In this document: one piece after another, positions 26,003-35,214 of the stretch
Layout: the number at the start of each line of letters is the position of its first letter
Position numbering within the stretch: the first letter of the stretch is position 1
Origin: Janthinobacterium sp. UMAB-56
GTDB lineage: Bacteria; Pseudomonadota; Gammaproteobacteria; Burkholderiales; Burkholderiaceae_D
Reading direction: 5' to 3'
Length of the DNA: 64,000 bases
Assembly: GCF_900095265.1 (NCBI RefSeq)
Contig: NZ_LT607657.1
Span: 18,393-82,392, forward strand
The notes under the pieces: generated by a model
Database searches by the model: none
Seen by the model: only the letters and a program-made list of their open reading frames with translations
Told to the model about the DNA's origin: nothing
Position numbers and translations under genes: made by a program

Positions 26003-26584
26003 TCAGAGCGTGATTGTTGTTCCCAGCTGCTGGAGAAATTGCGCCAGCCATTGTGGATGGGCAGGCCATGCCGGCGCCGTGATGAAATTGCCATCGGTGA
26101 CGGCATGCTGTATGTCGATGTCTGCGTAGAGGCCGCCGGCCAGCCGCACTTCCGGCGCGCAGGCCGGATACGCCGCGATGCGTTTTCCGCGTATCACATC
26201 AGCGGCGACCAGCAGTTGTGCACCATGACAGATGGCCGCGATCGGCTTGCCGGCAGCGTTGAATTGCTGCGTTATCTCGATGACGCGCTGGTTCAGGCGC
26301 AGATATTCCGGCGCGCGGCCGCCCGTGATCATCAGGGCGTCGTAGTCGCCCACCTCGACTTCATCGAAGCTGGCATTGAGCACAAACAGATGCCCCGGTT
26401 TTTCGGTATAGGTCTGGTCACCCTCGAAGTCGTGAATGGCGGTCTTGATCTTGTCGCCGCTCTTCTTGCCTGGGCAGACGGCGTGCACCGTGTGGCCGAC
26501 CATTTGCAATGCCTGGAACGGCACCATCATTTCATAATCTTCTGCAAAATCGCCCGTCAAAAACAAGATTCTTTTCGCTGCCAT
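26003..26584 (-). CDS. DJ-1/PfpI-family protein, glyoxalase III-like
   Basis: The 193-residue protein carries the family Glu in GDFAEDYEM (about residue 15) and the nucleophile elbow AICHGAQLL with the reactive Cys at about 118. From recall it is strikingly close to plant DJ-1D domains, which share VHAVCPGKKxGD, HDFEGDQTYxEKPGH and GGRAPEYL and act as glutathione-independent glyoxalase III (methylglyoxal to D-lactate). Protease or chaperone roles claimed for other PfpI proteins are less likely here. It follows glpF by 91 bases, has a strong aggag RBS, and precedes methylglyoxal synthase, which would make its substrate. Confidence 0.87.
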   Translation of the reverse strand: MAAKRILFLTGDFAEDYEMMVPFQALQMVGHTVHAVCPGKKSGDKIKTAIHDFEGDQTYTEKPGHLFVLNASFDEVEVGDYDALMITGGRAPEYLRLNQRVIEITQQFNAAGKPIAAICHGAQLLVAADVIRGKRIAAYPACAPEVRLAGGLYADIDIQHAVTDGNFITAPAWPAHPQWLAQFLQQLGTTITL

Positions 26585-26675
26585 GTGCTTCTCCTGTGTA
26601 AGTGCCTACTCCACACCGCTCCGGCCTGTTACGACGGCCATCTGCGGCAAACGCGGGGGAGTAGTGGGATTGGAA

Positions 26676-27383
26676 TTAGAATTTATAGTTGTACAGCAGT
26701 GCCGCCAGGACGGCGCCCAGCAGCGGGCCGATGACTGGCACCCAGGCATAGCGCCAATCGCTGTCGCGCTTGCCCGGGATGGGCAGAATCGCGTGCATGA
26801 TGCGCGGGCCGAAGTCGCGCGCCGGACTCATCGCGTAGCCGGTGGTGCCACCGAGCGACACGCCTATGCCCAGCACCAGCAAGGCAACCGGCAAGGCACT
26901 CATGGCGCCCAGTCCGAAGCTCGGCGCTGCCATGTTCAACACGGCAAACACGAGAACGAAGGTGGCGATCATTTCTGCGGCCAGGCTGCCGAAGGTGCCG
27001 CGGATCGCCGGGCCGGTGCAAAAGACCGCCAGTTTGGTGTCGCCATCGGGGGTGCTCTCGAAGTGCTTGTAATAGACGATCCATACCAGAAACGCCCCCA
27101 TCATGCCACCGAGCATCTGCATGGCGACATAGGCGGGGACCTTTGCCCAAGGGAATTTCCCCACCACCGCCAGTGCCACGGTGACCACCGGATTGAGGTG
27201 GCCGCCGCTGGCGGCGGCAGTGCACAGTACGGCGACAAAGACCGCCATCGCCCAGCCGATGGCGATCACGATCAGGCCGCTGTTATGGCCCTTGGTTTTC
27301 TGCAAGATGACATTGGCGACCACGCCATTGCCCAGCAGGACGAGCAAAGTGGTGCCGATGAATTCGGCGAATAAAGGATTCAT
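26676..27383 (-). CDS. glpF: Glycerol uptake facilitator GlpF (aquaglyceroporin)
   Basis: This is a MIP-family channel of 235 aa with six hydrophobic spans. The start at 27383 (MNPLFAEFIGTTLLVLLGNG) has a ggaag RBS. The open frame continues upstream to 28055, but that part is a shadow of glpK. Both NPA boxes are changed: the first is HLNPVV and the second is SPARDFGPR. The Arg of the selectivity filter (after the second box) is kept, as is the GlpF-type Asp that follows it. It lies 41 bases after glpK. Glycerol is the expected solute from context. Confidence 0.92.
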   Translation of the reverse strand: MNPLFAEFIGTTLLVLLGNGVVANVILQKTKGHNSGLIVIAIGWAMAVFVAVLCTAAASGGHLNPVVTVALAVVGKFPWAKVPAYVAMQMLGGMMGAFLVWIVYYKHFESTPDGDTKLAVFCTGPAIRGTFGSLAAEMIATFVLVFAVLNMAAPSFGLGAMSALPVALLVLGIGVSLGGTTGYAMSPARDFGPRIMHAILPIPGKRDSDWRYAWVPVIGPLLGAVLAALLYNYKF

Positions 27384-27424
27384 GTGAAGCTTCCAGTGAA
27401 GTGTGTGGGATGGGGCCTGGCGGA

Positions 27425-28939
27425 TCAGACCGCATCGGCCCAGGCCTTGCTTGCGTTGACCGCGCGCTGCCATCCTTGCATGTGCGCCTTCACTGTGCTC
27501 GCGTCGAGCGCCGGCGTGAAACGGCGGTCCAGTTTCCATTGGTCCTGAATGTCGCCGACATCTTTCCAGTAGCCGACCGCCAGGCCTGCCAGATACGCGG
27601 CACCCAGGGCCGTCGTTTCGCTGATCTGCGGGCGCACCACGTCGACGCCGAGCAGGTCCGACTGGAACTGCATCAACAAATCGTTGGCCACGGCGCCGCC
27701 GTCGACGCGCAATTCGGTAATCTTGCCGCCCAAGTCGGCTTCCATGGCCTTCAATACGTCCAGCGACTGGTAGGCGATACTGTCGAGCGCAGCGCGCGCG
27801 ATGTGGGCCGACGTGGTCCCGCGCGTCACGCCGAACAGCGTGCCGCGGGCGCGCGGATTCCAATGCGGTGCGCCCAGTCCGGCGAAGGCCGGCACCAGAT
27901 AGACGCCGTCGCCATGCGGCACCGAGCGCGCCAGCGCCTCGATTTCCGAGGCACTCTTGATGATGCCGAGCCCGTCGCGCAACCATTGCACGACCGCGCC
28001 GCCGATGAAAATGCTGCCTTCGAGCGCGTAGTTGACCTGATCGCCTATCTGCCACGCGATCGTGGTGACGAGATTGTTCTTCGATTCAATCGGTTTGTCG
28101 CCCGTGTTCATCACCAGGAAGCAACCTGTGCCGTAGGTGTTCTTGACCATGCCTGGCTTGGTGCACATCTGCCCGAACAGCGCCGCATGCTGGTCGCCGG
28201 CGATGCCGGCCAGCGGCACGGCGGAAGCAAACAAGGTGGTTTTGGTGCTGCCGTAGACGGCAGAAGACGGATGGACTTCAGGCAGCATGCTGCGCGGGAT
28301 ATCCATCATGGCCAGCAACTCGTCGTCCCATTTCAGCGTGTGGATGTTGAACAACATGGTGCGCGATGCGTTGGTGACATCGGTGACGTGCTGTCCTTGC
28401 TGCGTCAGGTTCCAGACCAGCCAGCTGTCAACAGTGCCGAAGGCGAGCTTGCCCTGGTTGGCGCGTTCGCGCGCCCCTGGAACATTGTCGAGTATCCAGC
28501 GGATCTTGGTTGCGGAGAAATACGAATCGATCGGTAAGCCGGTCTTTTCCCGCACGATGGCTTCGAGGCCGCGGCCTTTCAGTTCATCGCAGAAATCAGC
28601 CGTGCGGCGGTCTTGCCAGACGATGGCGTTGTACACCGGGCGGCCCGTCTCGCGGTCCCAGACGATGGTGGTTTCACGCTGGTTGGTGATGCCGATGGCG
28701 GCGATCGATGCGCCATTCAGGCCAGCGTGCGTGACGGCTTCGGCTGCGACGCCGGCCTGCGTCGACCAGATATCCTGTGGGTCATGCTCGACCCAACCCG
28801 GCTGCGGATAAATTTGCGGGAATTCCTTTTGTGCCACCGAGACGATGTTGCCGGCCCGATCAAATAATACTGCGCGCGAGCTTGTCGTTCCCTGATCAAG
28901 CGCAAGAATGTATTGATCCTTCATCGCCATTTTCTGCAT
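27425..28939 (-). CDS. glpK: Glycerol kinase
   Basis: GlpK phosphorylates glycerol to sn-glycerol 3-phosphate. The N-terminal phosphate loop [15 protein letters not shown] (about residues 13-27), TNQRETT, and WQDRRT followed by the C-terminal [16 protein letters not shown] are characteristic FGGY-kinase motifs. Length (504 aa) is normal. The ATG at 28939 has a ggag upstream, and a second in-frame ATG at 28924 has none. The gene lies between glpD and glpF, all on the minus strand. Confidence 0.96.
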   Translation of the reverse strand: MQKMAMKDQYILALDQGTTSSRAVLFDRAGNIVSVAQKEFPQIYPQPGWVEHDPQDIWSTQAGVAAEAVTHAGLNGASIAAIGITNQRETTIVWDRETGRPVYNAIVWQDRRTADFCDELKGRGLEAIVREKTGLPIDSYFSATKIRWILDNVPGARERANQGKLAFGTVDSWLVWNLTQQGQHVTDVTNASRTMLFNIHTLKWDDELLAMMDIPRSMLPEVHPSSAVYGSTKTTLFASAVPLAGIAGDQHAALFGQMCTKPGMVKNTYGTGCFLVMNTGDKPIESKNNLVTTIAWQIGDQVNYALEGSIFIGGAVVQWLRDGLGIIKSASEIEALARSVPHGDGVYLVPAFAGLGAPHWNPRARGTLFGVTRGTTSAHIARAALDSIAYQSLDVLKAMEADLGGKITELRVDGGAVANDLLMQFQSDLLGVDVVRPQISETTALGAAYLAGLAVGYWKDVGDIQDQWKLDRRFTPALDASTVKAHMQGWQRAVNASKAWADAV

Positions 28940-29163
28940 GTCTTATCTCCGTCTATAGTTGATTTTATTTGCCGGTCTTTGCCGCGCCGGTCACTCGGTA
29001 AAACTGTCATCCCGTGTCCATGGAGATGGCCCAGGCCAGGCAAGGCCGCCTGGAGCGGTGCGCATGGTCGGTCTTCAGCGCGGCGCGCGCCATTCGCTTC
29101 GATACCGGCGTGCGTCCATCGCTACTCCCATGGAGCCACTCCCGCTTGCAGCTGATGCGTGAT

Positions 29164-30705
29164 CTACTGCGTAGCCATGCGCTTGATCCATTCCTCCAGG
29201 CGCGCCACATGCTGCGGCTGGCAGTGCAAGCCACACTTGGTTCTGCGCCAAAGGATGTCTTCGGCACAGCGCGCCCATTCCACCTCGAACAGATAGCGTG
29301 CTTCCTGTTCGTACACGCCGGGCGTCAGTTCCTCGCCCAGAGCCGTCATGCTGTTTGCCGTACCGAGCATGCGCCGGGCGCGGGTGCCATAGCAGCGCGC
29401 ATAACGTTGCGCCAGTTTTCCCGGCAGCCATGGGTACTGGGCGTGTAGTTGTTGTGCAAAGCGTTCGAAGTCTATGCCCTCGACCAGCGCGCCCGCTTGT
29501 TGCAGGTCGCCGCCCGGCAGGGGCGCCGAGGCGGTCCAGTCCGGCGCATCGCGGCCCAGGCGTGGCAGCAGCATGGCCAGCGCTTCTTCCGACAGCTTTC
29601 GGTAAGTGGTGATCTTGCCACCCCAGATATTGAGGAAGGGGGCAGTGTCCGGGGCGCATTCGAGCAGGTAGTCGCGCGTTACCGCCGAGGCATTTTGCGC
29701 GCTGTCGTCGAGCAGCGGCCGTACCCCGGAATAGGTCCAGACCACGTCGCCTGGAGCAATCTGTTTGCTGAAATAGCGGTTGGCCACATCGCACAGGTAG
29801 CTCACTTCGCCTTCGCTGATCGTCACCTTGCCGGGTTCGCCGGTATATTCCAGGTCGGTGGTGCCGATCAGGGTGAACTCGTCCTGATAGGGAATCGCGA
29901 AGATGATGCGTTTGTCCTGGTTCTGGAAAATATAGGCGTAAGGATGATCGAACAGGCGCGGCACGATGATGTGGCTGCCCTTGACCAGCCGCAGTCCATG
30001 CGTATTGCTCACGCCTGAGGCGGCATTGGCAAATTGCGCTGTCCAGGGGCCGGCGGCATTCACGATGGCGCGCGCATTGACATTGATGCGACCATGCTGC
30101 TCGCTCTCCAGCGTGGCGTGCCAGCCCTGGCCTTCCTGCCGTACTGCCGCGCAGCGGGTACGGGTCAGGATGTTGGCGCCGCGTTCGCTGGCGTCCAGCG
30201 CATTGAGCACGACCAGCCGCGCATCGTCCACCCAGCCGTCCGAGTACACGAAGCCCTTGCGGAAGTCGCCTTTCAGCGGTCCGCCCGCCACGTGCTGGCG
30301 CAGTGACACGCCTTGCGAGGCTGGCAGGAAAGCGCGCCGCGCCAGATGGTCATACAGGAACAGTCCGGCACGGATCATCCAGGCCGGTCGTTGTCCGGCA
30401 TCGTGCGGCATGACGAAGCGCAGCGGCCACATGATGTGCGGTGCCGTGCGCAATAGCAATTCACGTTCCTGCAAGGCCTTGCGCACCAGCTTGAATTCGT
30501 AATATTCAAGATAGCGCAGGCCGCCGTGTATCAGTTTCGTGCTGGCCGAGGAAGTGTGCTGGGCCAGGTCGTGCTGCTCGCACAGGATGACGCGCAAACC
30601 GCGGCCTGCCGCATCGCGCGCGATACCGACGCCGTTGATGCCGCCGCCGACGATTAAAAGATCACAGTCCTGTTGCGCTAGCTGCTTGATTGTCGATTGC
30701 ATCAT
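29164..30705 (-). CDS. glpD: Aerobic glycerol-3-phosphate dehydrogenase
   Basis: GlpD is a membrane-associated flavoenzyme that oxidises glycerol 3-phosphate to DHAP and feeds electrons to quinone. The dinucleotide-binding motif LLIVGGGINGVGIARDAAGRG is at about residues 16-36. The DAO-type core includes SSASTKLIHGGLRYLEYYEF, and IWGGKITTYRKLSEEA lies near residue 360. Length (513 aa) is normal. It heads the glp/methylglyoxal operon, with 224 bases between it and glpK and a 577-base intergenic region upstream. Confidence 0.96.
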   Translation of the reverse strand: MMQSTIKQLAQQDCDLLIVGGGINGVGIARDAAGRGLRVILCEQHDLAQHTSSASTKLIHGGLRYLEYYEFKLVRKALQERELLLRTAPHIMWPLRFVMPHDAGQRPAWMIRAGLFLYDHLARRAFLPASQGVSLRQHVAGGPLKGDFRKGFVYSDGWVDDARLVVLNALDASERGANILTRTRCAAVRQEGQGWHATLESEQHGRINVNARAIVNAAGPWTAQFANAASGVSNTHGLRLVKGSHIIVPRLFDHPYAYIFQNQDKRIIFAIPYQDEFTLIGTTDLEYTGEPGKVTISEGEVSYLCDVANRYFSKQIAPGDVVWTYSGVRPLLDDSAQNASAVTRDYLLECAPDTAPFLNIWGGKITTYRKLSEEALAMLLPRLGRDAPDWTASAPLPGGDLQQAGALVEGIDFERFAQQLHAQYPWLPGKLAQRYARCYGTRARRMLGTANSMTALGEELTPGVYEQEARYLFEVEWARCAEDILWRRTKCGLHCQPQHVARLEEWIKRMATQ

Positions 30706-31282
30706 AATCCTGGAGGTAGTGATAGGCCGCTATGGGCTGCAAAAAGTGCATGTATTCACGGTGATGTTTCATCCAGCCACACGGTCGCAACCATGCGCCG
30801 TTCTGCCGCTGCCATGCGCGCATTCCAGCGATCCTAGGAACAGGAAGCCAAATGAGCTTAAGTGAATAATAACGCGCTCTTTTTTGTTTATTCTACGCAC
30901 GTTCGAAAATTTAACAACATCTAATTCTTCTTTTTTGTTCGTTTCGATTCGTTTTCGCAACATGACAAGAGCGGCCATGAGCGGCGGCGTATAGGCAACT
31001 GCTCGCCGCTTGCCTGGCGCACGGACGTTCGCTGATCATCAATCCCGGCAGGAGTGCCGAAGAAGTCGCCATGGCATGGGCATGGCATCGGGGGAGGGGG
31101 CGGAGATATAGAGGCTCTGGGCTGGACCTGGGGTCGTTCCAGCTCAACCATGGGGACGACGACAGAAGCGTCGCTGGCGCTCTGCGTGAACGCCGGCTTC
31201 TCTTTACTGCATGCAGGAGCCTATCCCGGCAGGGTATGCATGCATGTGCCGGGACGGGTTTTCAGCCTGATTTCAGTCTGAC
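30706..31282. other. Intergenic region upstream of glpD, no gene seen
   Basis: I see no convincing coding frame in these 577 bases. The half next to glpD (about 30840-30960) is AT-richer and rich in TTCG-type motifs, so it probably holds the glpD promoter. The other half (31060-31260) has short imperfect repeats of catggcat and tgcatgca without clear structure. Confidence 0.5.
30936..30958. promoter_or_regulatory. Possible GlpR-type operator upstream of glpD
   Basis: The segment carries three TTCG units in a row (tgttcg, gattcg, ttttcg) in an AT-rich setting, which recalls the TTCG-based operators of DeoR-family GlpR. A nearby gttcgaaaat at 30901 adds another TTCG. No glpR gene lies in the window, so the regulator would act from elsewhere. 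This is a weak assignment by resemblance. Confidence 0.3.
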
Positions 31283-32569
31283 TCAGGCCGCGTTCAAGGC
31301 CTGCTCCAGGTCTTCGCGCAAGTCGTCGATATGTTCGATGCCCACCGACAGGCGCAGCATGTCTTCGGATACGCCTGCCTTGGCCAGTTCCTCGGCATTG
31401 AGCTGGCGGTGCGTGGTGGAGGCCGGGTGGGTGGCCAGCGACTTGGCGTCGCCGATGTTGACCAGGCGCGTGAACAATTGCAGGGCGTCGAGCACGCGGG
31501 CGCCAGCCGCGCGCGGGTCTTCTCCGCTGGCCAGTTTCAGGCCGAAGGACAAAATGCCCGAGGCGCGGCCGTTCATGTATTTTTTCACCAGCGCGTGGTC
31601 CGGGTGGTCTTCCAGGCCTGCGTAATTGACCCAATCGACTTTCGGATGCTGTTTCAGGTGCTTCGCCAGTGCCAGGGTGTTGTCGCAGATGCGGTCCATG
31701 CGCAGGGCCAGGGTCTCGATACCCTGGATCAGCTGAAAGGCGCTCAAGGGCGAGATCGCCGCGCCCATATTGCGCAGCGGGACGACGCGCGCGCGGCCGA
31801 TGAAGGCGGCGGGCCCGAATGCTTCCGTGTAGACGACGCCGTGATACGACACGTCCGGTTCATTCAGGCGCTTGAAGCGTTCCTTGTGTTCGGCCCACGG
31901 AAATTTGCCGCTGTCGACGATGGCGCCGCCCACGGTGGTGCCATGGCCGCCCAGGTATTTGGTCAGCGAATGGACGACGATGTCGGCGCCGTGTTCGATG
32001 GGGCGGAACAAATAGGGGCTCGGCACGGTGTTATCGACGATCAGCGGGATGCCGTGCGCGTGCGCGATCTCGGCCAGTTTCGCCACGTCCGTCACATTGC
32101 CCAGCGGGTTGCCGATCGATTCGCAGAAGATGGCCTTGGTGCGCGCATCGATCAGGGCGGCGAAGGTCTCGGGCTGGCGCGCATCGGCGAAGCGCACTTC
32201 GATGCCGATCTGCGGCAGGGTATGGGCAAACAGGTTGTAGGTGCCGCCATACAGCTGGCTGGCGGAGATGAAATTGTCGCCCGCCTCGGTGATCGTCTGG
32301 ATCGCATAGGTGATCGCCGCCATGCCTGACGCCACGGCCAGCGCAGCCACGCCGCCTTCCAGCGCAGCGACCCTCTTTTCCAGCACGTCCTGCGTCGGGT
32401 TCATGATGCGCGTATAGATATTGCCGGCGACTTTCAGGTCGAACAGGTCGGCGCCATGCTGGGCATTGTCGAAGGCGTAGGCCACCGTCTGGTAAATGGG
32501 GACGGCGGCGGCCTTGGTGGTCGGGTCGGGGGTGTAGCCGGCATGCACGGCCAGGGTTTCGATTCTCAT
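31283..32569 (-). CDS. metY: O-acetylhomoserine aminocarboxypropyltransferase (MetY-type, PLP)
   Basis: This Cys/Met-metabolism PLP enzyme of 428 aa makes homocysteine (or methionine) from O-acetylhomoserine and sulfide (or methanethiol). The start METLAVHAGYTPDPTTKA-like motif is typical, with MRIE in front. The PLP Lys is in SLTKYLGGHG at about residue 204, preceded by VDNTVPSPYL. The length and the insertion near residues 230-250 (KERFKRLNEPDVSYH region) fit MetY rather than MetB or MetZ. The gene is complete, while a decayed partial copy in the same orientation lies about 9.4 kb away at 21473-21905. Confidence 0.93.
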   Translation of the reverse strand: MRIETLAVHAGYTPDPTTKAAAVPIYQTVAYAFDNAQHGADLFDLKVAGNIYTRIMNPTQDVLEKRVAALEGGVAALAVASGMAAITYAIQTITEAGDNFISASQLYGGTYNLFAHTLPQIGIEVRFADARQPETFAALIDARTKAIFCESIGNPLGNVTDVAKLAEIAHAHGIPLIVDNTVPSPYLFRPIEHGADIVVHSLTKYLGGHGTTVGGAIVDSGKFPWAEHKERFKRLNEPDVSYHGVVYTEAFGPAAFIGRARVVPLRNMGAAISPLSAFQLIQGIETLALRMDRICDNTLALAKHLKQHPKVDWVNYAGLEDHPDHALVKKYMNGRASGILSFGLKLASGEDPRAAGARVLDALQLFTRLVNIGDAKSLATHPASTTHRQLNAEELAKAGVSEDMLRLSVGIEHIDDLREDLEQALNAA

Positions 32570-32663
32570 ATTGTCTCCGGTGTCGATGGTATGCGGTGGT
32601 CAAATCCGCAGCCATTGTGCCATGCGCCCGTTAGCGCGATGCTACGCTTGATAGAATATTAAT

Positions 32664-33575
32664 TCATAAGCTAGTGCTGTCTTGATATAAGTCATGCAGC
32701 TCTGCCTGGCCGATAAACCGTTCGTGCGTGCCATGCTGGGCGCAGGCAAACGCCCCGCCGATGGCGCCACGGCGCATGGCGGCGTGTATGCCCGCGCCAT
32801 CGAGCCAGGCGTGCAGGAAGGCGGCGACAAACGAATCGCCAGCGCCATTCGTGTCCACCACGGGCAAGTCCAGCTGCGCGCACGGGAAGTGGCGGACCTG
32901 GTCGCTGCCCCGTTCCAGCAGATAGGCGCCGTGCGCGCCCGCCATGGCGACGACAAGCTGCGCGCGGCCTTGCGCGACAATCGCGCGCATGACTGACTCG
33001 TGGCGCTGGCCCAGTGCGGCCGTGCTGAGGAAGACCAGGTCGGCACGCAGCGCGAACACTTTGTGATGCGGGTTGATGCCGTCCCAGTCATGCAGGTCGG
33101 TCGATACCGTGGTGCCGCACACCTGTGCGTCGTCAAACAGTGCCGCCACCCAGCCCATGATGGAAAAGTGCGCATGGCGGGCTGGCCCCAGGTAGGGCAG
33201 GTAGAAGTTGGGCGGCATGCGCGCGTCATCCGGGTGGCGGCCATCGTACAGCGACAGTCTGTGGCCTTGCGGGTCGACCAGGTTGACGCTGCGCCGCGTG
33301 CCCGAGGGTTCGACGAGATGTGAAAAATCGAGCCTGGCTTCCCTGTAGCGCTGCAGGATGGCCGCGCCTTGCGCATCGTCGCCGATGAAGTCGATGAACT
33401 TGCAGCGCAAGCCCAGCGCATGGCAGCCGAGCGCCACGCCATTGCCCGTGTGCGCCACATAGTCGTGGATGGGCGGCACGTGCACGGAATCGGCGACGGG
33501 CAGTTGCAGGGAAGGGACGCGCACGATGGTGTCGATGCCGGCGCCGCCGACCACTACAATGTCATAGCTACTCAT
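32664..33575 (-). CDS. PfkB-family carbohydrate kinase
   Basis: The ribokinase/PfkB signatures are present: VVVGGAGIDTIVRVPSL at the N-terminus, HTGNGVALGCHALG (the first PfkB motif region), and DTNGAGDSFVAAF at about residues 238-250 with the catalytic Asp. Length is 303 aa. Its start overlaps the stop of the amylase gene by four bases, so it is translated from the end of the maltose operon. The substrate cannot be read from sequence. Maltose breakdown yields glucose, which PfkB enzymes rarely use, so its presence is unexplained. Confidence 0.88.
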   Translation of the reverse strand: MSSYDIVVVGGAGIDTIVRVPSLQLPVADSVHVPPIHDYVAHTGNGVALGCHALGLRCKFIDFIGDDAQGAAILQRYREARLDFSHLVEPSGTRRSVNLVDPQGHRLSLYDGRHPDDARMPPNFYLPYLGPARHAHFSIMGWVAALFDDAQVCGTTVSTDLHDWDGINPHHKVFALRADLVFLSTAALGQRHESVMRAIVAQGRAQLVVAMAGAHGAYLLERGSDQVRHFPCAQLDLPVVDTNGAGDSFVAAFLHAWLDGAGIHAAMRRGAIGGAFACAQHGTHERFIGQAELHDLYQDSTSL

Positions 33576-35212
33576 GGTGCAGCTTTCTCCAGCAGGATGG
33601 TGCCGGCCGCGTGCACCGCGACGGCGCCATCTTTGACTAAGTATGTTTGCTTCGTGTAGGCGTCGCGCAACAGGGTGCCATCGGCGTAGACGCTGCCCAC
33701 CTGCAGTTCGAGCGCACCTTGCGCCTCGGGCACGGCGATGACGGCATCCTCATCGGTGACGCGGGCGAACGCATACGGCAGTTCTTGAATCAATCTGTGT
33801 TCGCCGCGCGCCAGGGCAGGGTGGCGCAAACGGAACTGGCCCAGCTTGCGCGCATGCGCCAGCGTCGCCGCATCCATGGATGTCCAGTTCATGTCCGAAC
33901 GAGTAGCCTGCTGTTCGTCGCCGATGGGCGCCGCGCCAGGCTGGCGCCCGCTTTCGTCGCCGTAAAACAGCTGCACCCCGCCCGGCGCCAGCAGCAGGGC
34001 GGACAAGCCATGTTGCAATTGATTGCGCGGGAACAGGCTGGTGTCGTGCGAAGAGATATACGACAGGATGTCGTAGCGTGGCGCATTGCCAATGCGCTTG
34101 CCCAGCAAGAGCGCGTACTGGCGGTAGACGCCATCGATGCTTTTCCAGTTGCCGGCCGCGCGGTGTTGAAAGTCGAAATTGATCATCGAATCGAAGCCCG
34201 CGTCATGCCAGCTGCTGCGCTCGGGGCCATGGCCCCACGCTTCTCCCGTCATCCAGAACGGGGCATCGTCGATTTTCTGTTCGGGATGGCGCATTTTCCA
34301 GTCCTTCAATGCTTCCGTGGCGGCCGCGCGCAGGGCCAGCCAGCTGGCCGGCTCTACGTGCTTGACGGTGTCGGCGCGAAAGCCGTCGACGCCGAATTCG
34401 CGCACCCAGTCGGCCAGCCAGTGGACCAGGTAAGCGCGCACGCTGGTATCGGGCAGGGCGACGGCGCGCGTGTCGGACTTGCGCTGCAGGATCGGTGGCA
34501 AGCCCACGGCCTTGCCGCTTTCCGTGCGGAAGTCGGGCAGATAGGCCAGCTGCATGGTGAAGTCATCCTTGCCGCCGTCGGGATAGCCGGGCAAGCCGGC
34601 GCGCACCCAGTCCGGGCCCCACCACTGCTTGAATTCGAAATTGTTGTAGTCGATGAAGCTGTGATAGTCGCGCAGCGTGGCTTTTTCATGGCCGGGCCAC
34701 AGCACGGGCACCCTATATTCAGCCAGGGTGCGCAGGTCCGCATAGCCGGGATGGTTCAGTACCACGTCGAACAGCACGCGGATGCCTTGCGCGTGGGCGG
34801 TATTGATCATCTCGCGCAGTTCTTCGCGCGTGCCCATGTTGGCGTCCATGGTGGTGTAGTCGAGCGCCCAGTAGCCATGATAGGCGTAGTGCTGGAATTG
34901 CTGCTTGCCACCCACCACCCAGCCGTGTATCTGCTCGTAGGGCGCGGTGATCCACAGGGCGTTGACGCCCAGGTCTTGAAAATAGCCGGCTTTCAGTTGT
35001 TGCGTGATGCCGGCGATGTCGCCGCCGTGAAAGCTGCCGATATTACCGCCTTGCGGGTCGGCGGCGCGGCCATAACTGTGGTCGTTGCCGGGATTGCCGT
35101 TGGCGAAACGGTCCGTCACGGCGAAGTAGACGATGGGGTTTTCCGCAAAGCTCCCTGCCTGCGCCGAAGCGCACAGGAGCAGGGCGGCCAGCGTAGTCAG
35201 GGAGCGGCGCAT
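33572..35212 (-). CDS. Periplasmic GH13 alpha-amylase family glycosidase
   Basis: From 35212 the protein begins MRRSLTTLAALLLCASAQAG, a signal peptide, so it is exported. The GH13 residues are visible: DVVLNHPG (region I), GFRADTVKH with the nucleophile Asp, MTGEAWGHG with the acid Glu, and ISSHDTSLF with the third Asp. Domain order and length (546 aa) fit a maltodextrin-degrading amylase or neopullulanase-like enzyme. It lies two bases after malG and overlaps the PfkB kinase gene. It probably trims maltodextrins in the periplasm for the MalEFGK system. Confidence 0.9.
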   Translation of the reverse strand: MRRSLTTLAALLLCASAQAGSFAENPIVYFAVTDRFANGNPGNDHSYGRAADPQGGNIGSFHGGDIAGITQQLKAGYFQDLGVNALWITAPYEQIHGWVVGGKQQFQHYAYHGYWALDYTTMDANMGTREELREMINTAHAQGIRVLFDVVLNHPGYADLRTLAEYRVPVLWPGHEKATLRDYHSFIDYNNFEFKQWWGPDWVRAGLPGYPDGGKDDFTMQLAYLPDFRTESGKAVGLPPILQRKSDTRAVALPDTSVRAYLVHWLADWVREFGVDGFRADTVKHVEPASWLALRAAATEALKDWKMRHPEQKIDDAPFWMTGEAWGHGPERSSWHDAGFDSMINFDFQHRAAGNWKSIDGVYRQYALLLGKRIGNAPRYDILSYISSHDTSLFPRNQLQHGLSALLLAPGGVQLFYGDESGRQPGAAPIGDEQQATRSDMNWTSMDAATLAHARKLGQFRLRHPALARGEHRLIQELPYAFARVTDEDAVIAVPEAQGALELQVGSVYADGTLLRDAYTKQTYLVKDGAVAVHAAGTILLEKAAP

Positions 35213-35214
35213 GG

